A stretch of 64,000 bases of DNA from assembly GCF_000383595.1 (NCBI RefSeq), contig NZ_KB911581.1, positions 1,591,727-1,655,726 of the forward strand, written 5' to 3'. The DNA comes from Streptomyces bottropensis ATCC 25435. Its GTDB lineage: Bacteria > Actinomycetota > Actinomycetes > Streptomycetales > Streptomycetaceae. How positions within the stretch are numbered: the first letter of the stretch is position 1; the number at the start of each line of letters is the position of its first letter. Under the pieces are notes generated by a model. The model did no database searches. It saw only the letters and a program-made list of their open reading frames with translations, and was not told the origin of the DNA. The position numbers and the translations under genes are program-made. Positions 1-8,140 of this stretch are shown in pieces.

Positions 1-1017
1 CTGCTGATGGTGCCGATCCACTGGCTGCGCACGCACCTGAAGGAGGCACTGCTCCAGAACACCCTCTCCCTGCTGATCCCGTTCGTCGCCTACGGCCTCG
101 CCGAGTGGGTGCACGCCTCCGGGGTGCTCGCCGTGGTCGTCGTCGGCCTGTACCTCGGCTACCGCAACTGGCAGGTCGACTTCGCCACCCGCCTCCAGGA
201 GGAGGCCGTCTGGAAGATGGTCGCCTTCCTGCTGGAGTCCGCCGTGTTCGCCCTCATCGGCCTGCAGCTCCCGGTCGTCCTCGAAGGGCTGGGCGAGTAC
301 GAGGGGGTCCGCGCCTCCTGGTACGCCGTGGCCGTCTTCCTCGTCGTGGTCGCGACCCGGTTCGCGTGGGTCTATCCGGCCACCTTCCTGCCCCGCTTGC
401 TGTCGCGGCGCATCCGGGAGCGGGAGGACAACCCCACCTGGAAGGCGCCCTTCGTCATCGCCTGGGCCGGCATGCGGGGTGTCGTCTCGCTGGCCATCGC
501 CTTCTCGATCCCGCTCACGGTGAACGGCGGGGACGACTTCCCCGGACGGAACCTGATCCTCTTCCTGACCTTCACGACGGTCATCGGGACGCTCGTCATC
601 CAGGGGCTGACCCTCCCGCCGCTCATCCGCGCCCTGAAGCTGCCGGGACGCGACCAGCAGGCCGAGACCCTCGCCGAGGCCAACGCCCAGGCCCAGGCGT
701 CCCGCGCCGCCGAGGCCCGCCTCGACGAACTCCTCGCCGACGAGCGCAACGAGCTGCCGCCTCCGCTCGTCGACCGCCTCCACACCGTCCTGGAACGCCG
801 CCGCAACGCCGTCTGGGAACGGCTCGGCGCGGTCAACCCGGTGACCGGGGAGAGCGTCGACGACACCTACAGCCGCCTCTCCCGCGAGATGATCGGCGCC
901 GAACGCGAGGTCTTCGTGAAACTGCGGGACGGCCGGTACATCGACGACGAGATGTTGCGCACCCTGTTGCGCAGGCTGGACCTGGAGGAGGCGGCGGTAT
1001 TCCGGGAGGCGTCCTGA
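1..1017 (+). CDS. Na+/H+ antiporter, CPA1 type (C-terminal part)
   Basis: The gene runs off the left edge; the visible frame is open from base 1 and the first in-window ATG (base 7) is unlikely to be its start. About 338 residues are seen: hydrophobic transmembrane segments up to roughly residue 210, then a charged cytoplasmic tail. The segment AWAGMRGVVSLAIAF is typical of the CPA1 (NhaP/NHE-like) sodium/proton antiporter core. By family it exchanges Na+ for H+ across the cytoplasmic membrane. It ends 24 bp from the convergent PLP-enzyme gene. Family is secure; ion specificity is inferred. Confidence 0.88.
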   Translation: MLMVPIHWLRTHLKEALLQNTLSLLIPFVAYGLAEWVHASGVLAVVVVGLYLGYRNWQVDFATRLQEEAVWKMVAFLLESAVFALIGLQLPVVLEGLGEYEGVRASWYAVAVFLVVVATRFAWVYPATFLPRLLSRRIREREDNPTWKAPFVIAWAGMRGVVSLAIAFSIPLTVNGGDDFPGRNLILFLTFTTVIGTLVIQGLTLPPLIRALKLPGRDQQAETLAEANAQAQASRAAEARLDELLADERNELPPPLVDRLHTVLERRRNAVWERLGAVNPVTGESVDDTYSRLSREMIGAEREVFVKLRDGRYIDDEMLRTLLRRLDLEEAAVFREAS

Positions 1018-1041
1018 GACGGTCCCGGGGCGCCGGCCGGT

Positions 1042-1986
1042 CTAGGGCGCGTGGTCCTCGAACGGGCGTCCGGTGATCACCGCGGCGAGCGTCGTCCCGC
1101 GCGCGAAGGCGCCCTCCGCCGCCAGGGCGACAAGTCCGTAGAGCGACTTGGCGACATAGAGACGCTCCACGGGCAGGGCGTGGCGGGCCTCGAAGTCGAC
1201 GGCGAAGGCGTCCAGTTCGGGGGTGGTGCGCGCGTAGCCGCCGCAGTGGAAGCGGTCGTCGAGACGCCAGTCGCCGCGCGGTCCGCCGAAGGCCCGCTCC
1301 TGCAGCCTTCGTATCTCCTCGTCGAGGAAGCCCCCCTTGAGGACCGGAATTCCGAGGGCGCGCTGGCCGGGGGCCAGGCCGGCGGCCAGCCCCGCGAGCG
1401 TGCCGCCGGTGCCGCAGGCCAGGGCCACGACGTCGGCCCGGCCGCGCAGTTCCGCGCCGAGGTCCTGGCAGCCGCGCACCGCGAGACTGTTGCTGCCGCC
1501 CTCGGGGACGACGTACGCGTCCCCCGCGTCGGCGGCGCGCAGGACGGCGGCCAGGGCGGCGGGGTCGGACTTGCGGCGATAGGTCGATCTGTCGACGAAG
1601 TGCAGCCGCATGCCGTCCGCCGCGCAGCGGGCCAGGGACGCGTTGAGCGGACGGTCGGCCAGTTCCTGACCGCGGACCACGCCGATGGTGGGCAGGCCCA
1701 GGAGGCGGCCCGCCGCCGCGGTGGCGCGCAGGTGGTTCGAGTAGGCGCCGCCGAACGTGAGCACCGGCCGGCCGGCCGCCGCGCGCAGGTTGGGGGCCAG
1801 CTTGCGCCACTTGTTGCCGACGAGCCGCGGATGGATCAGGTCGTCGCGCTTGAGGAGCAGCCGGACGCCGTGGCGGGCGAAGCGCTCGTCCACCACCTCC
1901 TGCAGAGGGGACGGCAGCACGGGGTCCAGGGCGGCGACGGGGTCGGGGGCGGAGGACTGGCCGGTCACGTGCCCATTGTCGGACAC
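1042..1986 (-). CDS. PLP-dependent ACC deaminase / D-cysteine desulfhydrase family enzyme
   Basis: A 314-residue fold-type II PLP enzyme. Visible features are LLLKRDDLIHPRLVGNKWRK near residues 43-62, containing the lysine expected to bind PLP, the segment TFGGAYSNHLRA, and the phosphate-binding run ACGTGGTLAGLAAG around residue 190. Relatives convert 1-aminocyclopropane-1-carboxylate to ammonia and 2-oxobutyrate, or D-cysteine to pyruvate, H2S and ammonia; the sequence alone does not decide. The start is GTG at 1986, and an 11-bp inverted repeat surrounds it. Length fits the family. It is convergent with the antiporter and 38 bp from the end of the amidase gene. Confidence 0.85.
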   Translation of the reverse strand: MSDNGHVTGQSSAPDPVAALDPVLPSPLQEVVDERFARHGVRLLLKRDDLIHPRLVGNKWRKLAPNLRAAAGRPVLTFGGAYSNHLRATAAAGRLLGLPTIGVVRGQELADRPLNASLARCAADGMRLHFVDRSTYRRKSDPAALAAVLRAADAGDAYVVPEGGSNSLAVRGCQDLGAELRGRADVVALACGTGGTLAGLAAGLAPGQRALGIPVLKGGFLDEEIRRLQERAFGGPRGDWRLDDRFHCGGYARTTPELDAFAVDFEARHALPVERLYVAKSLYGLVALAAEGAFARGTTLAAVITGRPFEDHAP

Positions 1987-1994
1987 ATGACCGG
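1961..1994. promoter_or_regulatory. Inverted repeat over the start of the PLP enzyme gene
   Basis: Arms CCGGTCACGTG (1961-1971) and CACATGACCGG (1984-1994) match at 10 of 11 positions around a 12-nt centre that includes the GTG start context. It could be an operator or a hairpin affecting translation. No function can be assigned. Confidence 0.4.
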
Positions 1995-2023
1995 TCGGCG
2001 TCGGGTGCGCCGGCGCTCGTGCC

Positions 2024-2614
2024 CTATTTCAGGCGGTCCCGTACCCGGTCTCTCATGTGGGCCATGGTGAAGCCCCGGGGGTCGACCTTGCCGGGCTGCC
2101 ATTCGAGGTGGCCGATGACGGACCGCTGGTTCCAGCCGTGGTGGCGGCAGATCGCGGCGGAGACCCGTTCGATGGCGTCGAGCTGGGCCGCCGGCCAGGG
2201 GTCCTGGCCGTCGCCCAGGTTCTCGCACTCGAAGCCGTAGAAGTGGCGGTTGCCGTCGGTGTTGGACTCGTTGTCCGGCGGGAGCGCCTTCTCGGCGATC
2301 ACGGCCCGCAGTACGTCGTCGTCGCCGAGGCCGGCGTGGTTGGCGCGGCCGTAGCCGACGAGGTGCACCCGGCCGTCCTTGGTGATGACGCCGTGGCACA
2401 ACGGGCCGGGCAGGCCCTCGTAGCCGTTGCGGCAGATGCGCACGGTGCGTTCGCTGCCGGAGGTGACGGTGTGGTGGATCATCACGCCGTGGACGGGCCC
2501 CCAGGGGCCCACGTGGTTGCGGTTGTGATGCTCCCAGTCGCCGACCTCGACGACCTGTACGCCCTCGTTCCTGAGGACGGTGAGGAACCTGCTCGCGGAC
2601 ATGGGTGGGGCCAT
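2024..2614 (-). CDS. N-acetylmuramoyl-L-alanine amidase (PGRP/amidase_2 fold)
   Basis: A 196-residue peptidoglycan amidase expected to cut the bond between N-acetylmuramic acid and L-alanine. MIHHTVT (about 45-51) and IGHLEWQPGKVDP near the C-terminus carry the zinc-ligand histidines and aspartate of the family. The start at 2614 is chosen because GAAGGAG lies 6 bases upstream; the longer open frame has no protein-like character. No signal peptide is visible, so it may act in the cytoplasm, leave by another route, or act in lysis. It is divergent from the encapsulin gene across about 300 bp. Confidence 0.87.
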   Translation of the reverse strand: MAPPMSASRFLTVLRNEGVQVVEVGDWEHHNRNHVGPWGPVHGVMIHHTVTSGSERTVRICRNGYEGLPGPLCHGVITKDGRVHLVGYGRANHAGLGDDDVLRAVIAEKALPPDNESNTDGNRHFYGFECENLGDGQDPWPAAQLDAIERVSAAICRHHGWNQRSVIGHLEWQPGKVDPRGFTMAHMRDRVRDRLK

Positions 2615-2910
2615 GGCCGACTCCTTCGTGCTGTCCGGCGGCCGCTGGTCGTGGTCGCCTCGTACGCAGGCTTGTACCCCCCTCGCGCGGTGCGAGCGAG
2701 TTGTCGGCGGGGCGTGCGGGTGGATCCGGTCAGATTCGCGCGGCGCTCGGACAGACGCGCGAGCGGGTCGACAGCGGCGACCGACATGCCCACTCTCCCT
2801 AAGATCCATTCCCGCTCTTTCGGGTAATAGCACCAACACGCTCCGTGATGCGAGGCTGGTCGGGAGATCGGTGACCGCGATATCAGTGCACACCCGGAGG
2901 GGAAATCCGT
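2615..2910. promoter_or_regulatory. Divergent promoter region between amidase and encapsulin genes
   Basis: About 300 bp without a convincing gene, slightly richer in A/T near 2800-2840 than its flanks. It must hold the promoters for both the amidase and the shell-protein operon. The shell gene has a clear GGAGGGG ribosome site ending about 8 bases before its ATG. No perfect operator palindrome was found. Confidence 0.5.
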
Positions 2911-4317
2911 ATGTCGGTAGGCGAAGAGGTTCGCTCGCAGCAGGACAGGCCGCAGCAGAGTCTCGGCACGGCGGCTGCAAGGAACCTGGCCACCACCACG
3001 AAGTCCACACCCCAGATGCAGGAGATCAGCTCGCGCTGGCTGCTGCGCACCCTGCCCTGGGTGAATGTGCAGGGTGGCACGTACCGGGTGAACAGGCGGC
3101 TCACCTACGCGGTCGGCGACGGCCGCGTCACCTTCGTGAAGACCGGCGACCGGGTGACCGTCATCCCCGCGGAGCTGGGCGAACTGCCTGCCCTGCGGAC
3201 GTACGAGGACATCGAGGTGCTGGGCGAGCTGGCCCAGCGGTGCGAACAGCGGGAGTTCGCCCCCGGTGACGTACTGGCCGAATTCGGCAGCCAGGCGGAG
3301 GAGGTGTTCCTCCTGGCCCACGGCAAGGTCGAGAAGATCGGGACGGGCCCCTACGGCGACGACGCGGTCCTCGGCGTACTGGCGGACGGCGCCTACTTCG
3401 GCGACCAGGCCCTGCTCGACCCCGAGGCGATCTGGGAGTACACGGCCCGCGCGGTCACCGCGTGCACGGTGCTCGTCCTGCCCCGTCGCGCCGTCGAGCA
3501 ACTCGCCGAGCGGGCCGAGACCCTGAGCGAGCACCTTCAGGAGCTGCGCGCGATCCCTTCGCAACGCACCAACAAGTACGGCGAGAAGGAGATCGACCTC
3601 GCCGCCGGCCACAGCGGTGAGCCGGACATCCCGCACACCTTCGTCGACTACGAGGCCGCGCCGCGCGAGTACGAACTCAGCGTCGCCCAGACCGTCCTGC
3701 GCATCCACACGCGCGTGGCCGACCTCTACAACCAGCCGATGAACCAGACCGAGCAGCAGATCCGGCTCACGGTCGAGGCGTTGAAGGAGCGCCAGGAGCA
3801 CGAGCTCGTCAACAACCGCGAGTTCGGCCTCCTGCACAACTGCGAGTACGACCAGCGGCTCCAGCCGCACGACGGTGTGCCCGGCCCGGACGACCTGGAC
3901 GAACTGCTCAGCCGCCGCCGGGGCACCAAGCTGCTGCTCGCCCACCCGCGCGCGATCTCCGCGTTCGGACGCGAGCTGAACAAGCGCGGGCTGGTCCCGG
4001 AGACCATCGACATCGCCGGGAACCGCATCCCCACCTGGCGCGGTGTGCCGATCTACCCGTGCAACAAGATCCCGGTGACCGAGGCCAGGACCACGTCGAT
4101 CATCGCCATGCGTACGGGCGAGGACGACCAGGGCGTGATCGGTCTGCGGGCCGCGAGCATCCCGGACGAGATCGAGCCCAGCCTGTCCGTGCGCTTCATG
4201 GGCATCAACGAACAGGCGATCATCAAGTACCTCGTGACGGCCTACTACTCGGCCGCGGTCCTGGTCCCCGACGCGCTCGGCGTTCTGGAGAACGTCGAGA
4301 TCGGCCGCTGGCGGTGA
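2911..4317 (+). CDS. Family 2B encapsulin shell protein with cNMP-binding domain (EshA-like)
   Basis: A 468-residue protein with the layout of family 2B encapsulins: an N-terminal arm, HK97-type shell sequence, a cyclic-nucleotide-binding-like domain at about residues 100-210 ([11 protein letters not shown], then [20 protein letters not shown] resembling a phosphate-binding cassette), and the rest of the HK97 fold to about 468. Such proteins self-assemble into icosahedral protein shells. Streptomyces EshA, linked to sporogenic hyphae, ppGpp and antibiotic production, belongs to this family by recall. It starts at ATG 2911 behind GGAGGGG. The next gene, 105 bp downstream on the same strand, is the expected cargo enzyme. 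Whether the domain binds cAMP or another ligand is not shown by sequence. Confidence 0.92.
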   Translation: MSVGEEVRSQQDRPQQSLGTAAARNLATTTKSTPQMQEISSRWLLRTLPWVNVQGGTYRVNRRLTYAVGDGRVTFVKTGDRVTVIPAELGELPALRTYEDIEVLGELAQRCEQREFAPGDVLAEFGSQAEEVFLLAHGKVEKIGTGPYGDDAVLGVLADGAYFGDQALLDPEAIWEYTARAVTACTVLVLPRRAVEQLAERAETLSEHLQELRAIPSQRTNKYGEKEIDLAAGHSGEPDIPHTFVDYEAAPREYELSVAQTVLRIHTRVADLYNQPMNQTEQQIRLTVEALKERQEHELVNNREFGLLHNCEYDQRLQPHDGVPGPDDLDELLSRRRGTKLLLAHPRAISAFGRELNKRGLVPETIDIAGNRIPTWRGVPIYPCNKIPVTEARTTSIIAMRTGEDDQGVIGLRAASIPDEIEPSLSVRFMGINEQAIIKYLVTAYYSAAVLVPDALGVLENVEIGRWR

Positions 4318-4422
4318 CCCTGTCCGACCGGATTCCGTGTCCCCGCCCCTCAGGGCGGGTGCACTCCGGGACGCGCCCCTCGGCAGCGGCACCACCGACC
4401 GCCGGCTCTCCGGGGCGACCCC

Positions 4423-5748
4423 ATGGGTGAGTTCCTGACGCAGACGAAGCGGGGTCCCGCCGAGACTCCGGCGAGGACGGCGAAGTCGGCGTACGCCGAG
4501 GGGACGGTGTGCGCCGACGAGGCGGCCGGGGCCGGGGAGCCCGCGGCAGCGGGGGCCCCGGTACGGGTCGCGCAACCGGCGGGAGTCGTCCGGCCGGCGG
4601 GGCCGACGGGCGACCGGGGCCGCGAGCGAAGGGGAGTTCTGGAGCCGAAGGGGGGCGGGGAGCCGGTGAGGGCTGGGTCTCCCTGCGGTGACCGGAGCGC
4701 GGCCGACCCGGCGGGCGGGCGGAATCGGCTCGACGGGCGCGAGGCGGCGGGAATCCTGGAGCAGGCCCGGGTGTCCGTCGACCCCGAACTGCGCCGGGCC
4801 GTGAAGACCCTGCCCCTGTCGATGCGCCGGGTCGCGCGCTACCACTTCGGCTGGGAGGACGCGCACGGCACCCCGGCCGCCGGGAACGCGGGCAAGGCGA
4901 TACGTCCGGCGCTGGTCCTGGCCGCCGTCTCCGCGCTCGGGGGGCACGAGTCCGCCGCCGTGCGGGCCGCCGCCGCGGTGGAACTGGTGCACAACTTCAC
5001 CCTGCTGCACGACGACGTGATGGACCGGGACACCACCCGTCGGCACCGGGCGACCGCCTGGACCGTGTTCGGTGTCCCCGACGCGATCCTCGCCGGGGAC
5101 GCGATGCAGGCCCTCGCCCAGCAACTGCTCGCCGAGGACCCGCACCCGGCGTCCGCCGCGGCCTCCGCACGGCTCGCGTCCTGCGTCATCGAACTCTGCG
5201 CGGGGCAGCACACCGACACCGAGATGGAGGGACGCCGGCCCGAGGAGGTCACTCTCGACGAGGTGCTCGCCATGGCCGAGGCGAAGACGGGCGCGCTGCT
5301 CGGCTGTGCCTGTGCCGTGGGAGCGCTGTACGCGGGCGCCGGCGAGGAGGACGTCGAGGCTCTCGACGCGTTCGGGCGAGAGGCCGGGCTCGCCTTCCAG
5401 CTCATCGACGACGTGATCGGCATCTGGGGGGACCCGAGCCGCACCGGAAAGCCGGCCGGGGCGGATCTCATGGTCCGCAAGAAGTCCCTCCCGGTGGTCG
5501 CCGCGCTCACCTCCGGCACCCCGGAGGCGACCGAACTCGCCGAGCTGTACGGACTGCCGTACGAAGAGGGAGATCTGGAGCGCACGGCACTCGTGGTGGA
5601 GCGGGCCGGCGGTCGCGACTGGGCGCAGGTTCAGGCCGCCGACCGGATGGCCCGTGCCATACAGGAACTGTCCCGGGCGGTCCCGGACCCGGAGTCGGCC
5701 GGCGGACTCCTCGCCCTGGCCGAGTTCGTGACGCGCCGCAGCAGCTGA
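4423..5748 (+). CDS. Polyprenyl synthetase, family 2 encapsulin cargo
   Basis: A 441-residue trans-isoprenyl diphosphate synthase. The catalytic domain begins near residue 105. The first aspartate-rich motif DDVMD is at 197-201, within ELVHNFTLLHDDVMDRD. The second region, QLIDDVIGIWGD, has DD at 329-330, and KAIRPALVL near 158 supports diphosphate binding. It should condense isopentenyl diphosphate with an allylic diphosphate; chain length is unknown. Residues 1-100 are a low-complexity tail rich in Gly, Ala, Pro and Arg, unlike free-standing synthases and typical of cargo loaded into family 2 encapsulins. The ATG at 4423 has a weak ribosome site, so the exact start is uncertain. Confidence 0.92.
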   Translation: MGEFLTQTKRGPAETPARTAKSAYAEGTVCADEAAGAGEPAAAGAPVRVAQPAGVVRPAGPTGDRGRERRGVLEPKGGGEPVRAGSPCGDRSAADPAGGRNRLDGREAAGILEQARVSVDPELRRAVKTLPLSMRRVARYHFGWEDAHGTPAAGNAGKAIRPALVLAAVSALGGHESAAVRAAAAVELVHNFTLLHDDVMDRDTTRRHRATAWTVFGVPDAILAGDAMQALAQQLLAEDPHPASAAASARLASCVIELCAGQHTDTEMEGRRPEEVTLDEVLAMAEAKTGALLGCACAVGALYAGAGEEDVEALDAFGREAGLAFQLIDDVIGIWGDPSRTGKPAGADLMVRKKSLPVVAALTSGTPEATELAELYGLPYEEGDLERTALVVERAGGRDWAQVQAADRMARAIQELSRAVPDPESAGGLLALAEFVTRRSS

Positions 5749-5838
5749 GACCCGGCGCCCAGGGCCGGCCGATGCTCCGGAGGTGTCGGCGCCGTGCCGA
5801 CCTGACCACGCGTGGTTCCGGCGCCTCCGGTCGACCGG

Positions 5839-5873
5839 CGGGTCCCGCACATCCCCACGGTGTGCGGGGCCCG
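5839..5873. terminator. Stem-loop between convergent prenyl synthase and TetR genes
   Basis: Arms CGGGTCCCGCACA (5839-5851) and TGTGCGGGGCCCG (5861-5873) pair at 12 of 13 positions around a 9-nt loop. A short T-rich run (tcttttc) follows on the plus strand. The position suggests a bidirectional terminator. Confidence 0.6.
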
Positions 5874-5891
5874 TCGGTCTTTTCGCGCGGG

Positions 5892-6482
5892 TCAGTGCTC
5901 GGGGACGATCGTTTCCACGAGGCGTTCCATCAGGCCCCCGGGGGCCCGCACGCCGGGAAGGGCGCCGTCGAGGACGTCCGGCAGGGTGAGGTGTTCGAGG
6001 AGAAGGCCCTGCATGGCCAGGTAGAGGACCATGACCGTCTCGTCGCCGCCGGGGAGACCGGCCTCGCGGTGGAAGCGCATCCCGAACTCCAGCTCTCCGC
6101 GCACCGACTCGGTGTACGAGGCGTACAGGGCGGGGCGGCGGGTGGCTTCGAGGCGCAGCTCCAGATGGGCGAGGTAACCGGTGCGGTCCCCGGTGACGCG
6201 GGCCAGCAGGTCGCGCATGAAGGCCGTGACCAGGGTCCGGTCCTTCGGTGACGCGAGCAGGTCCTCGACCACGGCCGGGTCGGGTGCCAGGCGTTCCTTC
6301 AGTCGGGCGTCGATCTGGTGGAGAAGGGCGTCGCGGTCGGCGAAGTAGTTCGAGGCGGTGCCCACCGGCACCCCGGCCTCGGAGTCCACCGCCCGGAACG
6401 TCAGCCCGCGCGCCCCCTCCCGCGCCAGCACCTCCACCGCCGCGTCCAGCAGAGCGGCCCTGCGCTCCGGGTTCCTGACCAT
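5892..6482 (-). CDS. TetR/AcrR family transcriptional regulator
   Basis: A 196-residue one-domain repressor type. The N-terminal helix-turn-helix is clear: AALLDAAVEVLAREGARG, then FRAVDSEAGVPVGTASNYF at about residues 27-45. The C-terminal half is a variable ligand-binding helical domain. ATG at 6482 is preferred because GAGGGA precedes it by 7 bases; a TTG at 6515 would add 11 residues. It is divergent from the DHFR-like gene, and the shared spacer holds a 42-bp imperfect palindrome, so it probably represses itself and that neighbour. The ligand is unknown. Confidence 0.88.
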   Translation of the reverse strand: MVRNPERRAALLDAAVEVLAREGARGLTFRAVDSEAGVPVGTASNYFADRDALLHQIDARLKERLAPDPAVVEDLLASPKDRTLVTAFMRDLLARVTGDRTGYLAHLELRLEATRRPALYASYTESVRGELEFGMRFHREAGLPGGDETVMVLYLAMQGLLLEHLTLPDVLDGALPGVRAPGGLMERLVETIVPEH

Positions 6483-6510
6483 CCGGGCTCCCTCGTATCC
6501 GAAATCGTCT

Positions 6511-6552
6511 TGCAACCACTACGATTGAAGTACTATAACTGAAGTGGTTGCA
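6511..6552. promoter_or_regulatory. 42-bp imperfect palindrome, probable TetR operator
   Basis: Perfect 10-bp outer arms TGCAACCACT (6511-6520) and AGTGGTTGCA (6543-6552) are symmetric about a central AGTACT (6529-6534). The AT-rich centre includes TATAGT on the minus strand, which would serve as a -10 element. An operator covering divergent promoters fits the flanking TetR gene. Confidence 0.75.
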
Positions 6553-6600
6553 CGGTGGTCACGCGGTGATCCACCTGTCGGACGAGGAAAAGAGACCGGT

Positions 6601-7185
6601 TTGCGCAAGCTCACGTACGCCATCGCCTGTTCCATCGACGGCTTCATCGGGGACCCGGAGGGTGACGCGTCGTACATGTATCCCTTTGTGGTGGGGGAGT
6701 ACGCGGAGTACCTCCTCACGGAGCACCCGGACATCAACCCGAGCCACGTGCGTCGGCTCGTCGGCACGGACGGCCTGCCGAACAAGCACTACGACACGAT
6801 CGTCCAGGGCCGCGCCAGCTACGACGTGGCCCTGAAGGACGGCATCACCAGCCCCTTCGCCCACCTGCGCGAGTACGTGGCCTCCCGCACGCTGAAGGAG
6901 TCGCCCGATCCGCACGTCGAGATCATCTCGGACGACCTGGTCGGCAAGGTCCGTGAACTCAAGGCGGAGGACGGCGAACTCGGCATCTACCTCTGCGGTG
7001 GCGCGGCCGTCGCGGGCGCGCTGATCGACGAGGTCGACGAGCTGATCATCAAGACGTACCCGGTGGTGCAGGGCAGCGGGATGCCGATGTTCGGCTCCGG
7101 CTTCGACATCCGCGAGTTCACGCTCGACGAGGTGCGCGGCTTCGACAACGGGGTGGTCGTCCGCAAGTACAGCAGGAAGCGCTGA
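6601..7185 (+). CDS. Dihydrofolate reductase family protein
   Basis: A 194-residue protein of the DHFR/RibD C-terminal fold. It opens with RKLTYAIACSIDGFIGDPEG and carries GIYLCGGAAVAGALIDEVDE around residues 125-145, typical of the YyaP/YwjB-like branch. These reductases bind NADPH, but the branch is poorly characterised and need not make tetrahydrofolate. TTG at 6601 is chosen: it follows GAGGAAAAGAG and gives the standard N-terminus, whereas the upstream open frame is spacer and operator DNA. It is divergently paired with the TetR gene. Confidence 0.82.
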   Translation: MRKLTYAIACSIDGFIGDPEGDASYMYPFVVGEYAEYLLTEHPDINPSHVRRLVGTDGLPNKHYDTIVQGRASYDVALKDGITSPFAHLREYVASRTLKESPDPHVEIISDDLVGKVRELKAEDGELGIYLCGGAAVAGALIDEVDELIIKTYPVVQGSGMPMFGSGFDIREFTLDEVRGFDNGVVVRKYSRKR

Positions 7186-7322
7186 CGGACGGGCCCGCGC
7201 GGTCGAGGCGCGACGAGGGCGAGGCCCCGCGCGTCCGTCCGGGAGCCGTGCGCGCGTGACCGGTCGCCGATCGTCCGCGCACGCGGGGAGCGCCCCGGGG
7301 CTGTCGGTCATACCCTGAGGGC

Positions 7323-7613
7323 ATGGGCATCGACGAGCATGTCTGCCCGGTCTGCGGACAGCCTGTGGCCACGGTCGTACGGCGGCACAAGACGCTGGGC
7401 GCGTGGGTACCGGTATGGAGTCCGGGTCCGTGCAGGAATCACGAGTGTGCGGCGTACGTCGACGAGGCCGTCGAGGCCGAGGACGCCGCCGCGGAGAAGC
7501 CCCGGGCGGTGGCCCGGCGCACAAGCGGCAGCCATGGAGCGCATGGTGATCAGGACGCGCGGGCGGGCGGAGCGGGTGAGACCGCCGAGGGGAGGGCCGA
7601 GAAGAAGGCCTGA
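7323..7613 (+). CDS. Small zinc-ribbon-like hypothetical protein
   Basis: A 96-residue protein. The first half has CPVCG at residues 8-12 and CRNHEC near 38-43, a spacing that suggests a four-cysteine zinc site. The second half is an Ala/Glu/Arg-rich tail with no fold signal. No function is recognised; a metal-binding knuckle in a small cytoplasmic protein is the most that can be said. ATG at 7323 follows a GAGGGC sequence. It lies 84 bp upstream of the YciI-family gene on the same strand and may share its transcript. Confidence 0.65.
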   Translation: MGIDEHVCPVCGQPVATVVRRHKTLGAWVPVWSPGPCRNHECAAYVDEAVEAEDAAAEKPRAVARRTSGSHGAHGDQDARAGGAGETAEGRAEKKA

Positions 7614-7696
7614 CGGGTGCGGCCGCCACCGAGGCGGAGCGGCTCCGACGCCTCCTGCGCGAGCTGCCCGGACCGGGGGGTCGAAGGAGCGTACGC

Positions 7697-8110
7697 ATGA
7701 AGTACCTGCTGATGGTCCTGGGCACACAGGCGGACTACGAGGGCATGCGCGGCAAGGCGTCCGCGGGCTCCCCGGGCTGGACGGGGGAGCAGTTGCAGGC
7801 CATGTACGCGCACATGGGCGCGATCAACGAGGACCTCGCCCGGACCGGGGAGATGATCGACGCGCAGGGACTGGCGGAGCCGGCGCGGACTCGTTTCGTC
7901 ACGGCCGGCGCCGACGGCGAGCCGGTGGTCACGGACGGGCCGTACCCGCGGACCGAGGTGCTGCTCGCCGGCTACTGGCTCCTGGACTGCGCCGACCTGG
8001 ACCGGGCCACGGAGATCGCGGCCCGCGTCGCCAGGTGCCCCGGCCCCGAGGGGCTCACGGAGTATCCGGTGGTCATCCGGCCGGTGCTCGACGGTGCGGG
8101 AGACGTCTGA
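7697..8110 (+). CDS. YciI family protein (DGPF domain)
   Basis: A 137-residue protein with the family's N-terminal strand MKYLLMVLG and the hallmark VVTDGPYPRTEVLLAGYWLLDC near residues 75-96, where the DGP(F/Y) motif lies. YciI/PCG-type proteins adopt a dimeric ferredoxin-like fold. Many sit near ECF sigma factor genes in actinobacteria, but no sigma gene is seen here. Function is unknown. AAGGAG lies about 6 bases before the ATG. The gene precedes a convergent VOC protein by 30 bp. Confidence 0.82.
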   Translation: MKYLLMVLGTQADYEGMRGKASAGSPGWTGEQLQAMYAHMGAINEDLARTGEMIDAQGLAEPARTRFVTAGADGEPVVTDGPYPRTEVLLAGYWLLDCADLDRATEIAARVARCPGPEGLTEYPVVIRPVLDGAGDV

Positions 8111-8140
8111 GCCGTTCGTCCCCGTCCCCGCTCCGCTGAT

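Noticed and set aside
2482..6519. A 1345-codon open frame on the minus strand across the encapsulin operon
   Set aside because: It is the antisense of the shell and cargo genes; its composition is the mirror of strong GC codon bias and it contains no recognisable domain.
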